64,000 nucleotides of DNA from Pseudactinotalea sp. HY158 (GTDB lineage Bacteria > Actinomycetota > Actinomycetes > Actinomycetales > Beutenbergiaceae), in NCBI RefSeq assembly GCF_009660225.1, contig NZ_CP045920.1, positions 558,001 to 622,000 on the forward strand. Reading direction: 5' to 3'. The position numbers and the translations under genes are program-made. Under the pieces are notes generated by a model, which ran no database searches, had not been told where the DNA came from, and saw only the letters and a list, made by a program, of their open reading frames with translations. Below, one piece after another: positions 25,913-31,767 of this stretch (position 1 is its first letter; each line of letters begins with the position of its first letter).

Positions 25913-27892
25913 CTACCAGGTTGTCACCAGATCGGTCACTGTCATCGGCTCGGCCGGGGCGTGGTCCGCCGGCGAGGATCCGTCGCCGTCGATGAACTGG
26001 CGATGCAGGAGCTGGGTCGAGAGCACGGCCAGGATGCGCATGTTGTCCGTGTTGCTCATCCGCACCCCGCCGGTGCGCCGGCACTTGGCGACGAGCGCGG
26101 CGACGGCCCGTGGCTGGAAGATCCCGGCGGCGGCGACGGCCTCGGGCCGGGTCGCCTCCTCGATCCAGGGCGGCGGGTCGGCGCCGAAGAAGGCGGCCGC
26201 GTCCGGCGCCCGGTACGGCTGCTTCGGGCGGGTGAGGATCTCGTCGGGGAGGAGGTCGGCGAACGCCCGCTTGAGGATGTGCTTCTCGTCGAGCCCCTGC
26301 AGCTTGTGGCGTCCCGGCAGCCGGCCGGCGAGGTCGACGACGTCGCGGTCGAGGAACGGGAAGCGCCCCTCGACCGAGTGCGCCATGAGCATCCGGTCCC
26401 CCTGGGAGGCGAGGATGTAGCCGGGCAGGAGCGTCGACATCTCCAGCCACTGCGCGCGGCTGAGCGGGTCCCAGCGGCGATGCGAGGGCGGCATGCGCTC
26501 GAGCAGCCCGGCCGTCACGTCCGACTCCCAGTCCGGGTGGGGCACGGTCATCCGCAGCAGGGCCGAGGTCGTATCCCACCGGGGCCGGTGCGAGAGCGCC
26601 GGGTCGGCGACGTCCAGGTGGCGGCCGAAGAACTCCCGGGCGAAGGCGGGCGCCGCCCCGGGGGAACGCGCCAGCCACGGGTAGAGCAGCTCGAGGCCGC
26701 GCGCGCGGATCCGCGAATCCGGATCCCGTGCCAGGAACTCGCGCAGCCGGGCCTCGCGGAAGAGGTCGTAGCCGGCGAACACCTCGTCGGCGCCCTCCCC
26801 GGTGACCACGACCTTGTAGCCGTGCTCGCGGGCGAGACCGGACAGGAGGAACATCGGCACCGGCGCGGCCCGCAGCATGGGCGCCTCTGCGTGGCGGACC
26901 ACCTCGGGGAAGGCCGCGCCGATGTCGCCGGCGCGCACCGTCACCTCGTGATGCTCGGTGCCGAGCCGGGCGGCCATGACCGACTGGAACGCACCCTCGT
27001 CGAAGTCGGCGTCGGCGAACCGCAGCGAGAACGTCTGCAGCGGCACGTCGGTGTACCGGGCGATGACGGCGGCCGTGATCGCGGAGTCGAGCCCGCCGGA
27101 GAGATAGGCGCCGACGGGCACGTCGCTGCGCAGGAACCGCAGCCGCACCGCCTCGACCACCCGGTCGCGAACGGCCGCCGTATTCTGCGTCAGGTCCTGC
27201 AGGGGCTCGGTGCCGCGCTCGGGGAAGTCGGGCTGCCAGAACGGGAAGAGCCGTTCGCCCCGCTCGTCGATGATCGCCACGTGTCCCGGCGGCAGCTGGC
27301 GGATCCCGGCGAAGACCGTCCGGGGGGCGACGGTGCTCCAGAAGGTCATCGTCTCGGCGAGTCCGACGCGGTCGAAGGCCCTCGGCAGCCGCGGATCGGC
27401 GAGGAGCGACTTCACCTCGGAGGCGAACAGCAGCCGGTGCCGGTCGCGGGTGAAGTACAGGGGCCGGACCCCGAGCCGGTCCCGGCACAGGATGAGGCGG
27501 CGGCTGCCGCGTTCCCAGATCGCCAGCGCCCACTGGCCGTTGAACCGTTCGAAGCAGTCCTCCCGCCACTGCTCCCAGGCGTGCACGATCACCTCGGTGT
27601 CACTCGCCGAGACGAATCGATGGCCGAGGCCGATCAGTTCCCGGCGCAGCTCGACGTAGTTGAAGATCTCGCCGTTGAACGTGACCCACACCGAGCCGTC
27701 CGCGTTGCCCATCGGCTGGGCGCCGCCGTCCGCGTCGATGACGGCCAGCCGCGCATGGCCGAGGGCCACGTGCTCGTCCCGGAAGAGGCCGCTACCGTCC
27801 GGGCCGCGGTGCGGCACCCGCGAGAGCATGCGGATCGCCAGGTCGAGGTCGGGGGCGCCGTCGAACGAGCGCACCCCTACGATGCCGCACAT
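25913..27892 (-). CDS. asnB: Glutamine-hydrolysing asparagine synthetase
   Basis: The 659-residue protein begins MCGIVGVRSFDG, so the Cys2 nucleophile is present. RGPDGSGLF and NGEIFNYVELR complete the glutaminase domain. The synthetase domain has YLSGGLDSAITAAVI and GEGADEVFAGYDLFREA. It can transfer glutamine-derived ammonia or another amine to an activated carboxylate. The ATG at 27892 is fixed by the need for an N-terminal Cys. It overlaps the carrier-like gene by 16 bp and is followed 9 nt later by the NAD-synthetase-like gene. In this setting amidation of a glycan or carrier-bound acid is more likely than asparagine synthesis. Confidence 0.88.
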   Translation of the reverse strand: MCGIVGVRSFDGAPDLDLAIRMLSRVPHRGPDGSGLFRDEHVALGHARLAVIDADGGAQPMGNADGSVWVTFNGEIFNYVELRRELIGLGHRFVSASDTEVIVHAWEQWREDCFERFNGQWALAIWERGSRRLILCRDRLGVRPLYFTRDRHRLLFASEVKSLLADPRLPRAFDRVGLAETMTFWSTVAPRTVFAGIRQLPPGHVAIIDERGERLFPFWQPDFPERGTEPLQDLTQNTAAVRDRVVEAVRLRFLRSDVPVGAYLSGGLDSAITAAVIARYTDVPLQTFSLRFADADFDEGAFQSVMAARLGTEHHEVTVRAGDIGAAFPEVVRHAEAPMLRAAPVPMFLLSGLAREHGYKVVVTGEGADEVFAGYDLFREARLREFLARDPDSRIRARGLELLYPWLARSPGAAPAFAREFFGRHLDVADPALSHRPRWDTTSALLRMTVPHPDWESDVTAGLLERMPPSHRRWDPLSRAQWLEMSTLLPGYILASQGDRMLMAHSVEGRFPFLDRDVVDLAGRLPGRHKLQGLDEKHILKRAFADLLPDEILTRPKQPYRAPDAAAFFGADPPPWIEEATRPEAVAAAGIFQPRAVAALVAKCRRTGGVRMSNTDNMRILAVLSTQLLHRQFIDGDGSSPADHAPAEPMTVTDLVTTW

Positions 27893-28095
27893 CGCTCCCC
27901 TCCGGCGAGGGTGCACAGGAGGGACTCGATCGCCTCCGACCGCCCGAGGTGGACGACGTCGATCGCGTCCTCGGGGAGCGTCACGCCGCAGGCGTCCTCG
28001 AGTGCGATCGCCATGCGGATCGCGTCGAGCTCGCCCGCATCCGGCCCGAGCGGGAGCGGGAGTTCGGCCAGAATCCGGCGTCGGTCGACGGTCAT
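27877..28095 (-). CDS. Acyl-carrier-like protein without the phosphopantetheine Ser
   Basis: The 72-residue protein follows the ACP helix pattern, and its second-helix region reads AGELDAIRMAIALEDACGV. In true carriers the position before Leu-Asp is Ser (DSLD); here it is Glu. It therefore probably cannot be primed by AcpS, and may act as a docking or allosteric partner, or be a relic. The ATG at 28095 follows GGGAG at about 8 nt. It is the first gene of the operon that continues with asnB. The other carrier protein of the locus (21985-22245) keeps the Ser. Confidence 0.65.
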   Translation of the reverse strand: MTVDRRRILAELPLPLGPDAGELDAIRMAIALEDACGVTLPEDAIDVVHLGRSEAIESLLCTLAGGERCAAS

Positions 28096-28426
28096 CCGCT
28101 CAGCTCCCGTTCCTGCGGTGTGAGGGCAGCACGTGCTCACCCCAAGGATGACACGCGGGGCGCCCGATCCGGCAGGGGGTGAGGGCCACGGATTCCGGAG
28201 CGCCCCGGCTCCGTGCTAGGTCCGTGCAGGCCTGTGCCGGGCCTGTGCCGGGATCCGGGCGCGGATCGCCCGCCTCGGCCCACCCCCACCTCACCCCCGC
28301 CTCACCTCGAGCCGCCGTGAGGTTCACCCCTCGATCATGCGCCCGGGCGGCGGAGTCTGGGCTAGCTTCTCGAGTAGCCGGCGACGCCGCGGGGCGGGGC
28401 CGCCCGGTCGGCGATGGGAGGCCGAG
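28096..28426. promoter_or_regulatory. Divergent control region between the carrier/AsnB operon and the lasso-peptide + operon
   Basis: No convincing gene was found in these 331 bp. Going right, four in-register repeat cores (28280-28328) precede a TAGCTT hexamer at 28363-28368 and the first lasso gene at 28427. Going left, the palindrome AGCACGTGCT (28128-28137), overlapping a TCACCCC, lies 33-42 bp upstream of the carrier-like gene. A single GGGGTGAG half-site occurs near 28178. Confidence 0.5.
28280..28328 (+). promoter_or_regulatory. Array of TCACC direct repeats in exact 11-bp register
   Basis: Cores start at 28280 (CCACC), 28291 (TCACC), 28302 (TCACC) and 28324 (TCACC in GTTCACCCC). The 28313 position is the only gap in the register. 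All point towards the lasso operon. The last core begins 39 bp before a plausible -10 (TAGCTT, 28363-28368). In the precursor-gene promoter the comparable distance is about 50 bp, one repeat period longer. This is the form of OmpR/PhoP-family activator sites. Confidence 0.55.
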
Positions 28427-28729
28427 ATGAGGCTGCGGGTCGATGATGTCAGTTGTCGTGAGATCGACGACGAGATGGTGCTGCTCGACCTGAGGACGTC
28501 GACCTACCTCACGGCGAACCGGGTCGGCACGACGCTCCTGCGCCTGCTGGCCGAGGAGTGCTCCACGGCGGACCTGGCCGACGCGCTGGTCGCCGCGTTC
28601 GGGATCGAGCGAGCGGCCGCGCTCGCGGACACCCGCGCGTTCCTGGGGGATCTGCACCATCGCGGCCTGCTCGAGCGCGCCGAGCCCGGGATCGCCGCCG
28701 GGACGCCGGGGCATGACTCCGATCCGTGA
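28427..28729 (+). CDS. Lasso-peptide PqqD-like protein (RiPP recognition element, B1)
   Basis: The 100-residue protein has the PqqD/RRE winged-helix pattern: paired strands (VDDVSCREIDDEMVLLDLRTSTYLTAN in part), then GTTLLRLLAEECSTADLADALVAAFG and a C-terminal helix ending DLHHRGLLER. In lasso systems this protein binds the precursor's leader and brings the B2 protease to it. The ATG at 28427 follows GGGAGG at about 5 nt. An upstream in-frame extension reads as low-complexity Arg/Gly and is rejected. The B2 gene overlaps its end by 17 bp. The precursor with the matching YxxPxL leader motif lies at 31415-31555. Confidence 0.88.
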   Translation: MRLRVDDVSCREIDDEMVLLDLRTSTYLTANRVGTTLLRLLAEECSTADLADALVAAFGIERAAALADTRAFLGDLHHRGLLERAEPGIAAGTPGHDSDP

Positions 28730-29144
28730 GGTGCCCGCGGTCGCCGCGGCGCTCCTGGTCGCCTGCGCCGTCGAGGTCGCCCTGCACCTGCTGTCGTTGC
28801 CGCGCACGGCCCGCGCGGTGGGCGCCCCGCTGCGCCAGGGGGGAGGCGCCGCCCCGGCCGCCCGGGGAAACGCGCGGCTCGGCCCGCGCGGCCGCCGCCG
28901 GGTGCGAGCGGTGCGGCGCGTCATGCGGCACTGGCCGTTCGGGGACACGTGCCTGCGGCACGCGCTCGTCGCCGGCCAGCGGCTCCGCCGACTCCACCCG
29001 GAGCTCGTCGTCGGGGTGAGGAAGACCGGTGGCGTGGTGCGGGCGCACGCCTGGCTCGAGTTCGAGACCGGGCTCTACGATCCGCTCGGTGTCGCGCGGG
29101 CCTACCTGCCGCTCGAGCCGCTTCCGGGCGAGGAGGGCACGTGA
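28713..29144 (+). CDS. Lasso-peptide leader peptidase (B2, transglutaminase-like)
   Basis: The 143-residue protein has the B2 layout: a hydrophobic N-terminal helix, then WPFGDTCLRHALVAGQRLRR with the catalytic Cys, VRKTGGVVRAHAWLEF with the catalytic His, and a final Asp in YDPLGV. This is the Cys protease of lasso biosynthesis that removes the leader after a Thr at position -2. The ATG at 28713 overlaps the PqqD gene by 17 bp, indicating coupled translation. The kinase gene begins in its stop codon (TGATG, 29142-29146). All catalytic residues seem present. Confidence 0.88.
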   Translation: MTPIREVPAVAAALLVACAVEVALHLLSLPRTARAVGAPLRQGGGAAPAARGNARLGPRGRRRVRAVRRVMRHWPFGDTCLRHALVAGQRLRRLHPELVVGVRKTGGVVRAHAWLEFETGLYDPLGVARAYLPLEPLPGEEGT

Positions 29145-30247
29145 TGCGCACCGGGGCGCCGGGCCGCTCCCGGCCGACCCAGCCGACCCGGCCGACCCGG
29201 CCGACCCAGCCGACCCGAACGACCCGGCTGTACCGGCTCTACGGGCTCGTGATCGACAGCGAGATCGACCTGCACCAGGATCGGCCCGCGACGGGGCGGG
29301 CCGACCTCACGGTCCGGATCGGCGCCGCCATGACGGCGACCACCGCGCCACCGATCGGGCGCAGGCTGCTGCACCTGGAGACCGCGGAATCGGTCCTCGC
29401 CACGGCGACCACGACCGGGTCGGGCTATCACCTGCGCTTCTACGGAACGTGCGACGTCGAGATCGATCGCGCGCTGACCACGGTGGTGACGCACGCGGTG
29501 ACCGGGGCGGATCCGGACACGGTGGCCGTGCTCGTCTCGGGAACCGTGCTCTCGTTCGTGCTCGCGATGCGCCGCGAGGCGGTGCTGCACGCGAGCGCGG
29601 TCGAGGTCGAGGCCGGCGCGGTGGCGTTCGTGGGCGGGTCCGGGATGGGCAAGTCCACGATGGCGACCCTCCTGTGCGCCGCGGGCGGCCGACTCGTCAC
29701 GGACGACGTGTTGCGCGTGGACCTGCGTGGGGCCCGGCCGCGGTGCTACCTGGGCGGGACCGCACTGCGGCTGCGCAAGTCGGCCGCCGAACTCTCCGCG
29801 CTCTTCGACACGCGTCCGGCCCGCCGGGTCACGGGGGACGGGCGGGATGCGCTGACGATGGCGCCCGCCGTTCGGGAGCTGCTGCCGCTGGCCGCGATCG
29901 TCATTCCCGTGCCGCGCCACGACGCCCCCGGGAGCCGGCCCGAACTCGTGCGGCTGGACCCGGCGCGGGCGCTGCTCGCGCTGCTCCGGTTCCCGCGCAT
30001 CGTCGGTTGGGAGGATCCGGACACGCTCGATCGCCAGTTGCAGGAGCTCGGGGCGATCGTCGAGGCCGTGCCGGTTCACGTCGCCGGCCTCCCGTGGGGG
30101 CCGCCGTTCCCGGACTCGCTGGCCGCCGACGTGCTCGAGGGGGTCAGGGGCGAGGCGGAGCCGCGGGCGGGATCATCGGCAGGCCCTCCTCGTGCAGCCA
30201 GGCCATCTGCGCGAGGAAATAGCTCACCGGATGCGGCCGGTCGCTGA
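29144..30247 (+). CDS. HPr-kinase-like protein, predicted lasso-peptide kinase
   Basis: The 367-residue protein has a P-loop GGSGMGKST (about residues 164-172), preceded by VLHASAVEVEAGAVAFV and followed by the HprK-type acidic motif VTDDVLRVD (about 185-193). In the paeninodin lasso system a kinase of this family phosphorylates the precursor's C-terminal Ser, and the precursor at 31415-31555 also ends in Ser. The N-terminus carries a PTQPTR repeat not needed for the fold. An ATG in the overlap TGATG with a GAGGAGGG box upstream sets the start; a GTG one codon earlier is possible. The last 104 bp overlap the convergent cyclase gene, so the two 3' ends are read on both strands. Confidence 0.8.
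   Translation: MRTGAPGRSRPTQPTRPTRPTQPTRTTRLYRLYGLVIDSEIDLHQDRPATGRADLTVRIGAAMTATTAPPIGRRLLHLETAESVLATATTTGSGYHLRFYGTCDVEIDRALTTVVTHAVTGADPDTVAVLVSGTVLSFVLAMRREAVLHASAVEVEAGAVAFVGGSGMGKSTMATLLCAAGGRLVTDDVLRVDLRGARPRCYLGGTALRLRKSAAELSALFDTRPARRVTGDGRDALTMAPAVRELLPLAAIVIPVPRHDAPGSRPELVRLDPARALLALLRFPRIVGWEDPDTLDRQLQELGAIVEAVPVHVAGLPWGPPFPDSLAADVLEGVRGEAEPRAGSSAGPPRAARPSARGNSSPDAAGR
29174..29227 (+). repeat. 9-bp tandem repeat in the kinase gene
   Basis: Six near-identical copies of CCGACCCGG/CCGACCCAG code for Pro-Thr-Gln/Arg units at residues 11-28 of the kinase-like protein. The repeat belongs to the same class as those at 1506-1595 and 7908-7978. Confidence 0.7.
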
Positions 30248-31412
30248 GCCAGACGGCACGGAGGCGTTCCTCGTCGATGAAGTCCGGGGAGAAGGCCCCG
30301 CCCCGGAAGCCCTCGGCGAACCGGCGCTCCCGCTCGCCCCACCGGGAGGCGTTGAAGGCCGCCTTCGACCGGCGAGCGAGGATCGCATCCGGGAGCAGGT
30401 CGGCGCCGAGGAGGCGGAAGAGGTTCGTCCGGCCCCGGAAGCCCCAGCCGCCCCCGGCGCGTGCGAGCGCGGCGACCACGGGGGCCTCGGCGATCGGATG
30501 CCGCAGGGTGAGCCCGTACTCGGCGGCGCTCGCGGTGGCGTTGTCCAGGCCGAGCCTCGTCGCGCGCCGGGAGTAGATCGCCCAGGTGGCCTCGTCCCAG
30601 CGCAGCGGGCCTCGTTCCGCCGCCTCGTCCCGGGCGAGGATGTCCCGTGCCGCCGGTCGCAGCCACCCGAGCGCGGCGGGGTCGGCGAACCTGCGCCGCG
30701 ACTGCCGCCGCGCGACGACGGCCGGGCTCAGCGCCGCGGCCGCCGCCCGCACGAGCGCCCCGCTGGGGCGGCGACGCCGGCCGAGGAGCAGGTACAGGGG
30801 CGTGATCCGGCGTCCCTCGATGAACGCGTCACCGCCCTCGCCGGTGAGCACGGTCCCGGGGTCGAGCTGGTCGAAGAAGAGTGGTTGGGTATGAACGGCC
30901 TCCGGCCAGACGAGCCCGCGCCGGCGCAGGTGTCGGGTCGCCAGGTCGCCCAGCGTGGACCGCTCATGGGTGACCGGCACGACGATCCGCTCGGTGAGAC
31001 CGAGGTGGCCGAGCACCAGGTCCTGCCATGCGGACTCGTCGGCCCGCGCGTCCCCCGGATACACGGCCGTGACCGGCACCGGATCCGGGACCCCGAGCGC
31101 GCGGGCAGCCCGGGTCGCCAGAGCGAGCACGAGGGAGGAGTCCCTCCCCCCGGAGAACAGCACGTAGCACGGGCCGTCGGCCACCGCTTCGCGGGCGGCG
31201 TGGTCCAGGGCGTCGCGGACCGTTCCGCCGTCTCGGACCGTTCTGCCGTCTCGGACCGTTCGACCGGGGACCACCGCCTCCCACGGCACGGGCATCGCCC
31301 CCAACGGCGCGCCGACGTCGAGCTCGCGGCCCGCGAGCCGCTCATACGTCGCGGCACGGTCGCGACGCGACGCCGCGTCCCGATCACGATCGGCACGCGG
31401 CGTCGTGGCCAC
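30144..31412 (-). CDS. Lasso-peptide cyclase (C), asparagine-synthetase-like, short form
   Basis: The protein (about 422 aa) has the ATP-pyrophosphatase loop CYVLFSGGRDSSLVLAL, then ESAWQDLVLGHLGL and GEGGDAFIEGRRITPLYLLLG, as in AsnB-like cyclases that adenylate an Asp/Glu side chain for macrolactam formation. The N-terminal region before the PP-loop is only about 85 residues, so the full glutaminase-like domain of most lasso C proteins is missing. The GTG at 31412 lies 2 nt behind the precursor's stop. A GTG at 31454 inside the precursor gene is also possible. The start is therefore uncertain, but translational coupling with the precursor is clear. A TVRDG repeat lies in the N-terminal region. 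Confidence 0.82.
   Translation of the reverse strand: MATTPRADRDRDAASRRDRAATYERLAGRELDVGAPLGAMPVPWEAVVPGRTVRDGRTVRDGGTVRDALDHAAREAVADGPCYVLFSGGRDSSLVLALATRAARALGVPDPVPVTAVYPGDARADESAWQDLVLGHLGLTERIVVPVTHERSTLGDLATRHLRRRGLVWPEAVHTQPLFFDQLDPGTVLTGEGGDAFIEGRRITPLYLLLGRRRRPSGALVRAAAAALSPAVVARRQSRRRFADPAALGWLRPAARDILARDEAAERGPLRWDEATWAIYSRRATRLGLDNATASAAEYGLTLRHPIAEAPVVAALARAGGGWGFRGRTNLFRLLGADLLPDAILARRSKAAFNASRWGERERRFAEGFRGGAFSPDFIDEERLRAVWLSDRPHPVSYFLAQMAWLHEEGLPMIPPAAPPRP
31216..31266 (-). repeat. 18-bp tandem repeat in the cyclase gene
   Basis: Three imperfect 18-bp copies (TCTCGGACCGTTCTGCCG and variants on the + strand) code for GRTVRDGRTVRDGGTVRD-like residues just before the PP-loop domain. 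The repeat replaces part of the region where other cyclases have a glutaminase-like domain. Confidence 0.65.
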
Positions 31413-31414
31413 GG

Positions 31415-31555
31415 TCAGCTGAACGTGCCCGGTGCAGGCACCGTCCACTTCCACAGCCGGATCTCGTCCGACCAGTCCTGCAGGTTGTGACCACCGAGGG
31501 TCATCTCGCGCACGCTGCCGACTTCGGTCAGCTTCGGTGCTTCGTAGTCATTCAC
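31415..31555 (-). CDS. Lasso-peptide precursor (A), 46 residues
   Basis: Minus-strand translation from a GTG at 31555 gives a leader of about 20 residues (MNDYEAPKLTEVGSVREMTL) and a core beginning at Gly21 with Gly22, His23, Asn24, Leu25, Gln26, Asp27, Trp28, Ser29 and Asp30, and ending in PAPGTFS. The leader has the lasso signature YxxPxL (residues 4-9), Gly13 and Thr19, the -2 Thr. With Gly21 as residue 1, Asp27 would close a 7-residue ring; with Gly22, Asp30 would close a 9-residue ring. The core has three Trp and a C-terminal Ser, a predicted target of the neighbouring kinase. An AGGAAGG box lies about 7 nt upstream. The cyclase gene follows 2 nt after the stop. Confidence 0.9.
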   Translation of the reverse strand: MNDYEAPKLTEVGSVREMTLGGHNLQDWSDEIRLWKWTVPAPGTFS

Positions 31556-31630
31556 GTCGTTCCCTTCCTTCTTCTCGTGCGAGGGACGCGCTGCCGCGCC
31601 TCATCGGATGGATTCCCAGGCGATCGACTC

Positions 31631-31725
31631 AGCCTAGGAGGCGGCCTGCTCCCGTGTTCGGGCGAAGCCGGATTCTCCGCGGGTGAATCGTGGGTGCGCG
31701 GGCGAGTGGCGGGGGGTGAGCAGGG
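31631..31725 (-). promoter_or_regulatory. Promoter and 11-bp repeat array of the lasso precursor gene
   Basis: GGGTG cores (CACCC on the gene strand) start at 31681, 31692 and 31714, all in one 11-bp register with 31703 missing. The first reads GATTCACCCGC on the gene strand. A TAGGCT hexamer at 31631-31636 is a plausible -10, followed by about 75 bp of leader to the GTG at 31555. The match in spacing and core to the array at 28280-28328 suggests that one regulator drives both halves of the lasso cluster. The 212-bp gap holds no other gene. Confidence 0.55.
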
Positions 31726-31767
31726 TGAGGTCGTTGGGCCCGCTGTGTCCTCCGGGTCCGCAGCCGG

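Noticed and set aside
24282-27569. A minus-strand frame of about 1095 codons ending with the acyltransferase
   Set aside because: Only the last 212 codons match a family. The rest is out of frame with asnB and the NAD-synthetase-like gene and reads as Arg/Ala/Gly-rich noise.
28163-28260. Search for a second lasso precursor in the divergent control region
   Set aside because: No short frame with a ribosome-binding site and a YxxPxL leader was found on either strand.
28280-28328. The repeat array considered as a SARP-type (antibiotic regulatory protein) binding site
   Set aside because: SARP heptamers share the 11-bp spacing but usually have a TCGAG-like core. TCACC cores fit PhoP-type units better. 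The alternative is not fully excluded.
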